DNA of 64,000 bases from Thermoplasmata archaeon (GCA_021806165.1 JAJZXY010000002.1:62001-126000); one strand, 5' to 3'; positions 7,675-16,339 are shown, counted from the stretch's first letter. The notes: generated from the letters alone by a model not told the origin. Numbers and translations: made by a program.

Positions 7675-8625
7675 TCACCTCTTCTTCATCTTCGCGAAGA
7701 GCGCCCCTATTATCAGGGGCAGCGTTATTGTGGCATCCCCCTCGACAGTGACATGTTTTGCTCCCGACCTGACCTTCCCCCACGAAATTGCCTCCCTGAC
7801 CGGCGCACCCGAGAGGCTGCCGTCATACTCCTGTGCGGTGGTGAGGTAGACTACGTAGTCGAGCCCGCCCCTGAACTGGTTCCACCATATTGTGTGGTGC
7901 TTTGAAATCCCGCCGCCGATCATCAGTGCTCCCGTCTTCTTTGCGGTGAACACGATGTCTGAAAGCATGTGCTCATCACGCAGAATGTCTATCTGGAAAT
8001 CCCTGTGCTCCTGCCAGAACATCCACAGCTGCGATCCAACCGAACCGTCTGTTATCCCGGGGACGAACACAGGTATGCCATTCCTGTGCGCCCAGTAGAG
8101 GATGCTCTCCTCCGAATTGACGAATTCACCAAGCCTGTCTATCAGCTCCATGGTGGATATGTTCCTGACGCCGCCGTCATAGAGCTTCCCGAGAAAGGGC
8201 ATGAGCTTCTTCTCAAGCACTATGCCGTAGCTGGAGTCAGGGACGAGTATGTTGCCAAGCCTGTTGATCTTCCTTTTCCTGAGGGATGCATCATCCAGCA
8301 TGAAATCGCCGTGGTAGTAGGGCTTCCAGCTGCGCGCAAGGTCATGGTCGAGAGTGCCGCATGTTGTTATCACGCCCGAAATAAGCTTCCTCTTCACCAG
8401 GTCGCGTATCACACCCCTGGCGCCTGTTGAGATTATGTCTGCCGGAAATGAAAGGAATATGTAGGCATCCTCAGACACCATCTTCTCCATGATCCTGACA
8501 GCTTCACCAACCTTCTTGGCTGTGAATCCGCCGGATGCATACATCTGCTCGGTAAGTTCCCACAGGTCCGCGCATTCGTCGAGTCTCAGGTCGGCTACCT
8601 TCCGCGACCTCCCATTGAATGCCAT
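7675..8625 (-). CDS. dys: Deoxyhypusine synthase
   Basis: Transfers the aminobutyl group of spermidine, with NAD+, to a lysine of translation factor aIF5A. The 316-residue length is normal. The catalytic lysine is K242 in IGGGISKHHTIWWNQ; the preceding NAD sites (GVITTCGTLDHDLAR, TDGSVGSQL) and the following YLTTAQEYDGSLSGA with EAISWGKV are all present. aIF5A itself is not in the window. First gene of an operon with the methionine sulfoxide reductase. Confidence 0.96.
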   Translation of the reverse strand: MAFNGRSRKVADLRLDECADLWELTEQMYASGGFTAKKVGEAVRIMEKMVSEDAYIFLSFPADIISTGARGVIRDLVKRKLISGVITTCGTLDHDLARSWKPYYHGDFMLDDASLRKRKINRLGNILVPDSSYGIVLEKKLMPFLGKLYDGGVRNISTMELIDRLGEFVNSEESILYWAHRNGIPVFVPGITDGSVGSQLWMFWQEHRDFQIDILRDEHMLSDIVFTAKKTGALMIGGGISKHHTIWWNQFRGGLDYVVYLTTAQEYDGSLSGAPVREAISWGKVRSGAKHVTVEGDATITLPLIIGALFAKMKKR

Positions 8626-8712
8626 GGATTCAGATATGCGAACATTAGAAATAACTTGTTATGCTTAGACAGTGTGATACAGCAGCAGCAAGGCCGGAGG
8701 ATGCTCTGACAA

Positions 8713-8910
8713 ATGGTTGAAAAGGTCCCACCACACAGGCACTGCAAGGAGTGCGGCAGGCCCATAGCCCTCGAGGACAAATTCTGTTCGGAGAAGTGCA
8801 GCTCCGCATTCAGGGGAAAGCTGAAGCGAAGGAAGAACCAGCTGTACTTCTACTACGCCGTCACCGCGATGATACTGATAGCAGCCCTCATTTACCTGGG
8901 GTACGGATGA
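8713..8910 (+). CDS. Small zinc-ribbon membrane protein (DUF2116-like)
   Basis: A 65-residue protein with an N-terminal zinc finger (HCKECGRPI...FCSEKCS; cysteines at about 11, 14, 25 and 29) followed by a basic linker (GKLKRRKNQ) and one C-terminal membrane helix (YYAVTAMILIAALIYLGY). This is the layout of the archaeal DUF2116 family, whose function is unknown. It is directly followed by the coaD fusion (stop TGA then ATG), so the two are translated from one message. Confidence 0.8.
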   Translation: MVEKVPPHRHCKECGRPIALEDKFCSEKCSSAFRGKLKRRKNQLYFYYAVTAMILIAALIYLGYG

Positions 8911-9933
8911 ATGAGGGGCGGCATATGCCTTGGCGGCACATTCAACACAATACATGATGGGCACATGTCCATGCTCAGGCTTGCATTCAGACTGGGCGGA
9001 AAGGTGTACATAGGGCTTACATCGGACGCAATGGCGCTGGGGTCGAGGAGTGCAGTCATACCATATGCCAGGAGACTCGCTGCCCTCAGGAGGGCGTGCT
9101 CCAGGCTGGGCAGAAACTATGAAATAATGATGCTGGACGAACCTTACGGCTATTCCACCCGGATAAGGAAGCTGTCAGGCATCGTTGTATCAGAGGCGAC
9201 CGCCTTCAGGGTAGAGGAGATAAATAAAATCCGCTCTGGCAGGGGATATCAGGCGCTGAAGGCACATGTGGTCCCCCTCATACGCTCCTTCAACGGCCTC
9301 CCTCTCAGCTCCACAAGGGTCATTGCAGGGGATTGTGACAGGAAGGGCCGCCTCACGAGGAGGCTCAGGATCGGAATAGGGTCATCGAACAGGAACAAGT
9401 CAGGTGCGGTGCGGGATGTCTTCCGCCTTTACAGGAGGGAGATTGGAGACCCTGTCTTCCGCACATGCTCGCCCGACTCCGGTGTTCCGGAGCAGCCATT
9501 CGAGAAGGAGACTGTGGCAGGCGCGGCAGCGAGGGCGATGGCCGCAGCCGAGGGCAACGATTTGGGCATAGGTATTGAGGCGGGCCTCTTCAGGTCCGAG
9601 GAGCTGCATGCTGTCTTCGACGTGCAGTACTGCGTGATACTGGACAGGGCGGGCCGCATGACCTCCGGCCATGGAATGGGATTTGCCTATCCGCCCGCAG
9701 TCCTGGACGGAGTGGCAAGGGGAATGTCGGTGGGTGAAATCATGTCCGAGATCACGGGCATAGACGGCATAGGTGCCAGGGGCGGGGCGATAGGCTACCT
9801 CTCCCGCGGCAGGATGAACAGGAGGGAGCTGACAAGGCAGGCTGTGCTATCCGCCCTCCTGCCAAGGCTCAATCCGCATCTGTACACATCCCTTCCCGGG
9901 AGCACCGGGCCGTTCGAGGAAGTTAAGCGCTGA
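8911..9933 (+). CDS. coaD: Fusion of archaeal phosphopantetheine adenylyltransferase and DUF84 inosine/xanthosine triphosphatase
   Basis: Residues 1 to about 148 are an archaeal-type PPAT, which makes dephospho-CoA from 4'-phosphopantetheine and ATP: GGTFNTIHDGHMSML contains the nucleotidyltransferase TxxH/HxGH-type motif, and GLPLSSTRVIAG the downstream ST-R site. Residues from about 151 (LRIGIGSSNRNKSGAV) to about 325 match the DUF84/YjjX inosine-xanthosine triphosphatase family, with GIGIEAGLF and YCVILDRAGR. A shared DUF84 role would be cleansing of ITP/XTP. GTP-dependent dephospho-CoA kinase, the next CoA step, is encoded at 25718. The last 6 bp overlap the antisense tRNA-Ser gene. Confidence 0.88.
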   Translation: MRGGICLGGTFNTIHDGHMSMLRLAFRLGGKVYIGLTSDAMALGSRSAVIPYARRLAALRRACSRLGRNYEIMMLDEPYGYSTRIRKLSGIVVSEATAFRVEEINKIRSGRGYQALKAHVVPLIRSFNGLPLSSTRVIAGDCDRKGRLTRRLRIGIGSSNRNKSGAVRDVFRLYRREIGDPVFRTCSPDSGVPEQPFEKETVAGAAARAMAAAEGNDLGIGIEAGLFRSEELHAVFDVQYCVILDRAGRMTSGHGMGFAYPPAVLDGVARGMSVGEIMSEITGIDGIGARGGAIGYLSRGRMNRRELTRQAVLSALLPRLNPHLYTSLPGSTGPFEEVKR

Positions 9934-10026
9934 GGGGGAGATTCGAACTCCCGAGTCGCAGAGCGACACCGGCTATCCTGACGGATCTCAAGGCCGGCGC
10001 CTTGAACCGGGCTTAGCTACCTCAGC
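9928..10026 (-). tRNA. tRNA-Ser(UGA) with a 12-nt anticodon-loop intron
   Basis: Reverse strand reads acceptor GCTGAGG pairing with CCTCAGC, an anticodon stem CCGGC/GCCGG, a long variable arm (GTCGC TCT GCGAC) typical of Ser, and T-arm GGGAG TTCGAAT CTCCC, discriminator G. The anticodon stem closes only if 12 nt are removed between positions 37 and 38, giving loop CTTGAGA with anticodon TGA. The 5' end overlaps the pheT stop by 10 bp on the same strand and the 3' end overlaps the antisense coaD-fusion stop by 6 bp. Confidence 0.93.
9975..9986 (-). other. tRNA-Ser(UGA) intron, 12 nt, position 37/38
   Basis: The precursor folds as a bulge-helix-bulge: outer helix CCGGC/GCCGG, central helix CTTG/CAGG (one T-G pair), bulges AGA and ATA. 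Cleavage after the second base of each bulge removes ATCCGTCAGGAT and restores a 7-base anticodon loop. Confidence 0.85.
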
Positions 10027-11645
10027 ATGAGAGCCTTCTGTATGTCAATCTCAATGGCTGCAATGGGGTTGTAGAGATTAAAGTTTGTAATCACGTCGGG
10101 ATGAAGTTCGCCTATCATCCCCACATGCTCACCTGCAAGCCTGACTGCAAGGCGCCTCCCCTCTATGAAGCGGCTGTCGCCGGAAGGCGCATACTCGAAT
10201 GCAAGCCTGAGGTCCCTGCCCAGTGCGTCGGAGAGCGACTTGCATTCCGCAAATGAAGCCTTAGGATGGATGCCCAGGGCCGCGAAATGCCTGCTGCATC
10301 CGGGGGTGTGGACATCACCTATCTCGAATATCCTCTGCGGAAGCTCATTGTGCTTGTTTGCCTCGAGGAGGAGGAGCATTCCGGGGATGAGGGATGTGCG
10401 GAGCATATCATATTCCTCTAGAACGGGGTTCATTATCCTCACAGCATCCGACTTCCAGGCAGACATCCTGCCGAACTCGAATGTGCTGCCTGATATCATG
10501 AATGTGACAACCTGTGTGTATCCGTAGCCCAGCATCAGCTCCGCAAGGCCATCCGACCATGAGCTCATCTCAAGGCGCGAACCCACCGTCTGCTCCCTCG
10601 GCATCGTCCCGCCGAACCTGTTGAAGCCGTATGCAATTGCCGCATCCTCCATCAGATCTACCGGGTGCATTATGTCCATCCTGTATGGTGGGGACCTGGC
10701 CACGATAGTTTCACCGTCTGCTTCGCAGCTGTGCCCCATTCTCCGCAGAAGAGACAGGGCATCCGCGGTGCCTATTTGCACTCCCAGCAGCCTGGTGATG
10801 CCTGATGAGGTAAGCTCGAAGGAGTTTGCATTCAGATCGGGTGTTACGCCACTCCTTCCTCCTTCTGTCAGTGTTACCCCCTCGACTCTTCCACCTCTGT
10901 CCGCCAGTGCGGCAACAAGTATGTTCAGCACGCCGCTGCACGCCCCCCTGCTCGTTCCTGTGACGTCTATGAAAAGGTCTCTCGTGCCCTCGGTAATCTG
11001 CGTCATCGAGCCATTGATGACAGGAGGCATCGAAAGGACGCTGCCCGCCGCATCGGTGATAAGTGGATAGGGGCCGTCGCCGAGTATGCCGCCGTACTCC
11101 ACCCCCTTCTCATGTTCTGCCATCACACCGGACAGCGAAAGCTCCTTCGACATCCCGAGCGGGACAAATGAATACTCACCCCCTCCGTACGCAGCGTATC
11201 TGAGAGGGAATTTAACATGCTCCATGTCATGCAGCCCTATTGCAACCTTCCTCCTCCTCCTTCCGACAGTCACGTGGAGCTTTTCCTGCAGGTCAATCAT
11301 CGACTGAAGCAGCCCTGCCCCCATGTCTATGCCGCGGATTATGCCGCATACAATGACGGGCCTGACGCCCCTTGTGCTCTCCATCACCTCAAGCGTCCCT
11401 CCGATGCCTGAAATGGAGTAGGCGGGCGGAGGGGAGTCCGTGTAAAGGGAGCGTAGCGTCCTGGCAACCCCCTCAACCGAATAGTGGTCGGGCCTGTTGG
11501 GGAAGAATTCGAACCGCATTGTATCCCCTTCTGCGCCCTCAAAGCTCGCCCCCGTCATTGGAATGGCATCGCTGAACCATTCAATGCTCCTGTCAAGTCC
11601 AGACAGGCGCCTGAGTTCGCCGAATGGAATGTCAATCACGGGCAT
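10017..11645 (-). CDS. pheT: Phenylalanyl-tRNA synthetase beta subunit
   Basis: Beta subunit of the (alpha-beta)2 enzyme charging tRNA-Phe. The 542-residue length is that of the short archaeal/eukaryotic PheT. Visible family features are the N-terminal MPVIDIPFGELRRLSG, FEFFPNRPDHYSVEGVARTL (the B1 domain), the B3/B4 core SLSGVMAEHEKGVEYG and the pseudo-catalytic class II core near VDLMEDAAIAYGFNRF and VTFMISG. The alpha subunit is not within the window. The final codons overlap the following tRNA-Ser gene on the same strand, so the tRNA may be processed from the pheT message. Confidence 0.95.
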   Translation of the reverse strand: MPVIDIPFGELRRLSGLDRSIEWFSDAIPMTGASFEGAEGDTMRFEFFPNRPDHYSVEGVARTLRSLYTDSPPPAYSISGIGGTLEVMESTRGVRPVIVCGIIRGIDMGAGLLQSMIDLQEKLHVTVGRRRRKVAIGLHDMEHVKFPLRYAAYGGGEYSFVPLGMSKELSLSGVMAEHEKGVEYGGILGDGPYPLITDAAGSVLSMPPVINGSMTQITEGTRDLFIDVTGTSRGACSGVLNILVAALADRGGRVEGVTLTEGGRSGVTPDLNANSFELTSSGITRLLGVQIGTADALSLLRRMGHSCEADGETIVARSPPYRMDIMHPVDLMEDAAIAYGFNRFGGTMPREQTVGSRLEMSSWSDGLAELMLGYGYTQVVTFMISGSTFEFGRMSAWKSDAVRIMNPVLEEYDMLRTSLIPGMLLLLEANKHNELPQRIFEIGDVHTPGCSRHFAALGIHPKASFAECKSLSDALGRDLRLAFEYAPSGDSRFIEGRRLAVRLAGEHVGMIGELHPDVITNFNLYNPIAAIEIDIQKALMLR

Positions 11646-11949
11646 TGCCTGCGTTCATTGGAGGCAGGTTATTTATGCATATTGCACAGGCGGCCCCCCG
11701 GAGAAACAGCGAAAGATCGCCAAATTCATGCCACATGTAACCTAGCGACTGCGCGGATGAACAGGCGGAGCGCAGCAGCGACTCTTCCAGGAACAAGTAT
11801 ATCATATCTATATGTGAACTCTCAGGGTCATGGAGGCCCGTGATCAGGCCGTCGACGACCCTGTGACAGTATCCGGGTCGCATGAAGAGGGATGTCACCC
11901 GCTACGTGTCCACCGCTCCTACGTCCTTTCCACAGACCGCGCGCACGAT
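11646..11949. other. Gene-free stretch between pheT and a decayed gene
   Basis: About 300 bp upstream of pheT. All open frames here are short and lack family resemblance. It probably holds the pheT promoter and further debris of the neighbouring pseudogene. Confidence 0.5.
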
Positions 11950-12534
11950 GGAGGAATACTGTATCCCTCTTCGGGAAGCGCAGCGGAGTCATTGAATTCG
12001 CCCGGTTCAAGCCGGCTGAGATTGCAGTGAAGAGTGAGCGTCGCGAACCTGGCACCTTTTTCTGCAATCGGACGGATGAGCCGTAGGCTCCACAGCCCGG
12101 TTACGGCTCAACCGCAGCGTCAGATGTCATGTGGACAATGACCCCCGGCAGCCTGATGAGGCTGACCACCCTGGTGAGCAGGTTGAACTTTGCAAACACA
12201 TTGGTTTCGAGCGTCTTCCTCAGCTCGATCATGTCGGTATCCAGCACACGGGGAAGCGGAGCTGGCCCGAACGTACCTGCGTTAAGTATCGCAGCATATG
12301 CCTCTCGGAACCTGGCCGCTGCCTCATCCAGGAAAGCTGAAACGCTGTTTTCGAGCCTTATGTCAGCAGCAACTGTCACGGCTGCCCGCCATATGTCCCC
12401 CTGAGTCTGCCAATCGCAGGCGAGTTCCTTCCGCATGTGGTCGCATTCCATCCGCCGGCAACGAAGCTGCGGACAGGCTCCGCGCCTATTCCGGATGTTC
12501 CTCCAGTTATCAGGACAGTCTTCCTTCCACTCAT
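11950..12534 (-). pseudogene. Decayed short-chain dehydrogenase/reductase (SDR)
   Basis: The start MSGRKTVLITGGTSGIGAE (ATG at 12534) is a clear SDR Rossmann nucleotide-binding motif, but this frame stops at 12376. The next part, in another frame, gives ILNAGTFGPAPLPRVLDTD, ETNVFAKFNLLTR and VIVHMTSDAAVEP, the NAG motif and catalytic-serine strand of SDRs. A TAA then stands where the family has Tyr in AVEPYPGWGAYGASK; after it PGCGAYGSS continues in frame before similarity fades into a third frame. At least one frameshift and one nonsense mutation separate the pieces, so no functional enzyme is expected. The end is approximate. Confidence 0.75.
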
Positions 12535-12635
12535 TTTGTCCGCCGGAGTGGAGAAGGGATGCAGACTACATATGTTTAATTGTTTACAAAGTAGAAATAT
12601 ATGCCTGAGCGCATAGACTATTATGGCCATACCAC

Positions 12636-13511
12636 ATGGGCGGCAACCTGATGACTGCCGGTATGAGCCGGGAGGACCTGTTCAAATCATTCAGCCCGGG
12701 CGGCGGGCAGACGATAGAGTTCTACCTCACCGACTCTCTTGCGGCCATGCGTGGAATGAGCCGGGTTGCGGACGTTATTGTAACCTCCCCTCCCTACAAC
12801 ATGCGCAAGGAGTACGGGGTGCACATGGACAACATGTCCAGAGGGGACTACCTGAACTGGATGGCTTCATTCGGTGAGGCAGCTGGTAACGCCCTCTCCG
12901 AAGACGGTTCCCTCTTCCTCAACCTCGGGGGGAGGCCTGAGGATCCATGGCTTCCGTGGGAGGCGGCCAGGGCTGCAGCCGGCGGGATGAAGCTCCAGAA
13001 TGTGATCCACTGGATCAAGTCGATCGCCATAGATGCATCCCCGTCGGGGCAGGGAGTCACTGTCGGACATTTCAAGCCAATATCAAGCAGGAGATTCCTC
13101 AGTGACTGCCATGAATACGTATTCCACTTCACCCGGAGCGGAAGTAAGGGCCTGGAAAAGCTGGCCATCGGCGTCCCTTACAAGGACAAGTCAAACATCG
13201 GTCGATGGAAGTCGGCGCTCAGTGATGTCAGGGACCGTGGAAATGTATGGTTCATCCCCTATGAAACAATAAGGAGCAGGAGCCAGAGGCCCCATCCCGC
13301 AACCTTTCCCTCCAGGCTGCCTGAGATGTGCATCAGGCTGCACGGCGTCAGAAAGGGTATGCTGGTCCTGGACCCATTCAACGGCATAGGCTCCACCGCT
13401 CTCGCATGCCTGAGGCTTGGCGTTTCCTATGCGGGCTTCGAGATAGACGAGGGTTATCTGCGGGAGAGCTGCAGCAGGGTCGAGGCGGCCCTCAGCTCAT
13501 CCCGGTCCTGA
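12636..13511 (+). CDS. Orphan DNA methyltransferase (N4-cytosine or N6-adenine type)
   Basis: SAM-dependent amino-methyltransferase of DNA. The 291-residue protein has catalytic motif IV TSPPYN at residues 50-55 near the N-terminus and the SAM-binding motif I LDPFNGIGSTALACLRLG near the C-terminus, the permuted beta-class order. The SPPY form is more often seen in N4-cytosine enzymes, but N6-adenine members exist. No restriction endonuclease is adjacent: upstream is a decayed SDR and downstream glycerate kinase, so it is probably a solitary methylase. The recognition sequence cannot be predicted. A second in-frame ATG lies at 12651. Confidence 0.88.
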   Translation: MGGNLMTAGMSREDLFKSFSPGGGQTIEFYLTDSLAAMRGMSRVADVIVTSPPYNMRKEYGVHMDNMSRGDYLNWMASFGEAAGNALSEDGSLFLNLGGRPEDPWLPWEAARAAAGGMKLQNVIHWIKSIAIDASPSGQGVTVGHFKPISSRRFLSDCHEYVFHFTRSGSKGLEKLAIGVPYKDKSNIGRWKSALSDVRDRGNVWFIPYETIRSRSQRPHPATFPSRLPEMCIRLHGVRKGMLVLDPFNGIGSTALACLRLGVSYAGFEIDEGYLRESCSRVEAALSSSRS

Positions 13512-14793
13512 TGTATGCGTATATGTCCGCCACATTTGTTCCGGTGGGTCCCGTTTCGATGCAGGCGCCGGCAGATTCGGCATACCTGCCGCTCTCAAAC
13601 CTGTCCAGAAATTCATCCGCACCTTCAAAGTTAGGGGATCCGACAGCCCCCGCGAACATGCTGTTGCCATCCCTCCCGTCTGTGCCGAATGCTATGACAA
13701 GCTCACCCTCTCTCAGCAGTGAAGAGGCATGCATGGCAAAGTGCTGGCACCTCCCGCCGGGAGAATTCCCCGGCGCCCTTACCGTTATCTCTCCCCCTGC
13801 CACCAGAACGCCGTTCCCGCGCAGTGCGCCCCTTCCCTCGCTGACAAGGGATGAGGCAGCATCTTCCGGGCCGCCCGATATAGTCCTGCCAGAGATTACC
13901 GTTGCAACACCCTGTGACATGCTCGCTGCCGCAAAATGCTCCACCGCATCCCTGTTGCACGCTATGCTTCGGTGCATTATCCCGCTGAGCCTCGGATCGC
14001 CCTCCTTCACAGACTCCAGCTTCCCTTGCAGCAGCGCTCGCATGACACCGCTTCCGGCCGCAGTGCTGGCACCCGCCCTCTCCAGTATATCCGCAGCATC
14101 CAGACATGTTGTCGGGTCCGCAACAGTCGGTCCGGAACCTATGTCATATGGCCTGCCTGTGGGGACGTCGGAGATGGAGAGGGTGATTACCTCCCTGGGA
14201 TGGAGGGAGGCCGCGAATCTCCCTCCCTTGACACAGGAAATGTGCCTCCTGACACAGTTCAGGTCGGAGATGGGCACACCGGCGGAAAGAAGGGCCGAAG
14301 TGATGTTTCTGGCCTCCTCGAGCCCTGCCGGGGCCTCCGGCGAGGAGAACATCGACGACGCACCTCCGCTTAGCAGAAAGACTACGGTTGCATCATCCCA
14401 AGACGCCTGCGCTTCAGCCACTACCCGATTCGTGTTGCGGAGTGTGGCTGCATCAGGCAGCGGATGGGCACCTCGCAGTACTGTCAGAGGCCCATCGCTG
14501 ACCTCCTCCGGGCCGATAAGCATTGAAGGTATGTCAGGGACCATGCAGCCGGAAAATGCACGTGAGAATTCTGCCGAAGCCTTTCCTGCGCCGAATACGA
14601 GAAGACGGCCTGCTTTCTCCACCAATCTCTCCTTCAGTCTTAACCCCTCCCGACCCAGGGCAAAGCGCATGAGCGCACTGGAGGGCATTACCGAACCAAT
14701 GGCTGCGTCCATGCATCTGTCCAGCCAGTCGCAGTCAAGCGCTGGTACAGCCGAGGAAAGCCGTTCCCTGTTCTTCAGCAGCTGCCACACCAC
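13492..14793 (-). CDS. gck: Glycerate 2-kinase (MOFRL family)
   Basis: Phosphorylates D-glycerate to 2-phosphoglycerate, the closing step of the non-phosphorylative Entner-Doudoroff pathway of Thermoplasmata. Motifs seen are LLVFGAGKASAEFSRAF near the N-terminus, FLLSGGASSMFSSPE, CVRRHISCVKGGRFA, SDVPTGRPYDIGSGPT and the C-terminal MOFRL region IAFGTDGRDGNSMFAGAVGS. The frame is open to 14871 inside the HMG-CoA reductase gene; the GTG at 14793, just after that gene's stop, is preferred because it avoids a 77-bp overlap and keeps the conserved N-terminal helix. ApgM (53632) would convert the product to 3-phosphoglycerate. Confidence 0.9.
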   Translation of the reverse strand: MVWQLLKNRERLSSAVPALDCDWLDRCMDAAIGSVMPSSALMRFALGREGLRLKERLVEKAGRLLVFGAGKASAEFSRAFSGCMVPDIPSMLIGPEEVSDGPLTVLRGAHPLPDAATLRNTNRVVAEAQASWDDATVVFLLSGGASSMFSSPEAPAGLEEARNITSALLSAGVPISDLNCVRRHISCVKGGRFAASLHPREVITLSISDVPTGRPYDIGSGPTVADPTTCLDAADILERAGASTAAGSGVMRALLQGKLESVKEGDPRLSGIMHRSIACNRDAVEHFAAASMSQGVATVISGRTISGGPEDAASSLVSEGRGALRGNGVLVAGGEITVRAPGNSPGGRCQHFAMHASSLLREGELVIAFGTDGRDGNSMFAGAVGSPNFEGADEFLDRFESGRYAESAGACIETGPTGTNVADIYAYIRTGMS

Positions 14794-14794
14794 G

Positions 14795-15943
14795 CTATCG
14801 TGCAAGTGCGCTGTGCGCCTTCGCGAGCTCTCCCTTCGACTGCGCCGCCAGTGTTGACAGTTCGCCTGCAAGTATCACTGCAGCTGCAATCTCTGCGAAT
14901 TTCCTTGCCTTCCCCGAGCCGGCGCACCCCATGATTGAAAGCGCCTCCTGCTGTGTTGGAAGGGAGGTGCCTCCGCCAACCGTACCCACTTCGAGCGCCG
15001 GGATGAAAACAGAGATGTACAGGCCGCGCTCGGTTTCCTCGGCCGTTGTCATGCCCATGCTTGCCTCCACCACCTGTGCCGCATCCTGTCCGGTTGCGAT
15101 GAAGAGGGCCGCGGCCATGTTTGCGAAATGGGAGTTGAATCCTGCTGAAAGAGCCATTGCGCTTCCGATCAGGTTCTTCCTGACTGCAGCCTCGGCGACA
15201 AGACCGGATGTCGAGTGAAGCCTTTCCCTGACAACATCCTCGGGAATCAGGGCCTCGGCAGCAACGCTCTTTCCCCTCCCCTGTATGAAGTTGACAGCCG
15301 CGGCCTTCTTGTCGGTGCACATATTGCCCGAGACTGAAATGGTCTTCGCCCCTGTCTCCTTTTCAATCAGGTCGCACATTCGCTGTGATGCGATCGTCGC
15401 CATATTCATGCCCATCGCATCACCCGTTTCGAAGGAGAAGCGTATGAACAGATTACGGCCGCTCAGGTATGGTGTTGCAGAAAGGAGCTTTCCGTGGCTT
15501 GTTGTCCTTCCTGTCTCCCTCTTCAGCCTTTGCATGTTGGATGCGACCCATGATGAAACCTCCTGACCGTGTCTGATGCCGTCAACCCTGAAAACAGGCG
15601 CCCTTGTCATCTCATCCCTGAGGACCAGGCACTCGGCTCCTCCGGATTCAGTGACCACGGAGCAGCCCCTGTTTACCGTTGCAAGAAGGGCCCCCTCGGT
15701 GGTCGCCATGGGGATGTAGAAGCTGCCCCTTGCATGCCTCCCCCTGACGCGAAGGGGGCCGACTATGCCGAGCGGCACCTGGGCAACACCTACGAAATTC
15801 TCAATATTCCTGGAGGCAGCCTCTGCCTTGAATGAGTGTGATGTTATGTGCTCGTGGCTGATTCCAAGCGTCTCCTTGACTATACGCAGCCTCTCCGCCG
15901 CATCCTTCGAATTCTTACCTATCGGTAGAGCCGGATACCGCAT
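14795..15943 (-). CDS. hmgA: Hydroxymethylglutaryl-CoA reductase, class I (NADPH)
   Basis: Reduces HMG-CoA to mevalonate for archaeal isoprenoid lipids. The 382-residue soluble enzyme carries ENFVGVAQVPLGIVGPL (HMG-CoA binding), the catalytic Glu in MATTEGALLA, Lys in GNMCTDKKAA, Asp in DAMGMNMA, the GTVGGGTSLPTQ loop and the catalytic His in LAKAHSALAR. No membrane domain, as usual in archaea. Start at 15943 lies 26 nt after a TATA-like box, suggesting leaderless expression. The downstream glycerate kinase starts 2 nt after the stop, so they are co-transcribed. Confidence 0.97.
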   Translation of the reverse strand: MRYPALPIGKNSKDAAERLRIVKETLGISHEHITSHSFKAEAASRNIENFVGVAQVPLGIVGPLRVRGRHARGSFYIPMATTEGALLATVNRGCSVVTESGGAECLVLRDEMTRAPVFRVDGIRHGQEVSSWVASNMQRLKRETGRTTSHGKLLSATPYLSGRNLFIRFSFETGDAMGMNMATIASQRMCDLIEKETGAKTISVSGNMCTDKKAAAVNFIQGRGKSVAAEALIPEDVVRERLHSTSGLVAEAAVRKNLIGSAMALSAGFNSHFANMAAALFIATGQDAAQVVEASMGMTTAEETERGLYISVFIPALEVGTVGGGTSLPTQQEALSIMGCAGSGKARKFAEIAAAVILAGELSTLAAQSKGELAKAHSALAR

Positions 15944-15964
15944 GCGAAGTGTATGTCCAACCGA

Positions 15965-15973
15965 GTTTAAAAC
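15965..15973 (-). promoter_or_regulatory. TATA-like box of hmgA
   Basis: GTTTTAAAC, read on the minus strand, is centred about 26 nt before the hmgA ATG with no Shine-Dalgarno between, the spacing for a leaderless transcript. Confidence 0.5.
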
Positions 15974-16021
15974 ATGGAGCTTTCCCGTTCAGCGCGTGTT
16001 GGAAGCGGGAGTCCGACAAAG

Positions 16022-16031
16022 GTTTTAATTA
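16022..16031 (+). promoter_or_regulatory. TATA-like box of tRNA-Ile
   Basis: GTTTTAATTA is centred about 27 nt before the first base of the tRNA, consistent with archaeal TBP binding. Confidence 0.5.
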
Positions 16032-16053
16032 CCGCAGACTTTTCTGACCACGA

Positions 16054-16128
16054 GGGCCCGTAGCTTAGCCAGGCTGGAGCGCCCGGCTGATAACCGGGAG
16101 GTCAAGAGTCCAAATCTCTTCGGGCCCA
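16054..16128 (+). tRNA. tRNA-Ile(GAU)
   Basis: Complete cloverleaf: acceptor GGGCCCG/CGGGCCC with discriminator A, D-arm beginning AGCTTAGCC, anticodon stem CCGGC/GCCGG-type pairing around loop CTGATAA (anticodon GAT), and T-arm with loop TCCAAAT. No intron. The encoded tRNA is the substrate of the IleRS-DUF835 protein in this window. Confidence 0.96.
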
Positions 16129-16339
16129 TTTTACACCCTCCCCGCATGCAGACCTGCACCGCCCTGGCCCCGCCCGCAGTTGTGCGGAAGATGCATGCAG
16201 ACGGGCACAACGGCGTCATCGCTCGGCTGCATAGCTGCAATGGTTCGCCTTTAGGAGAATCGCACTGGTATGCTTAAATAGACTTGTCCCAAATCCCAGC
16301 TGATCAGGGAAAGAGATATACGTCGAGCTGGAGGAAAAG

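Noticed and set aside
13328-14857. A 509-codon open frame on the plus strand
   Set aside because: It lies opposite the glycerate 2-kinase gene, whose minus-strand product has clear family motifs; the plus-strand translation is low-complexity Ser/Pro/Ala typical of antisense GC-rich frames.
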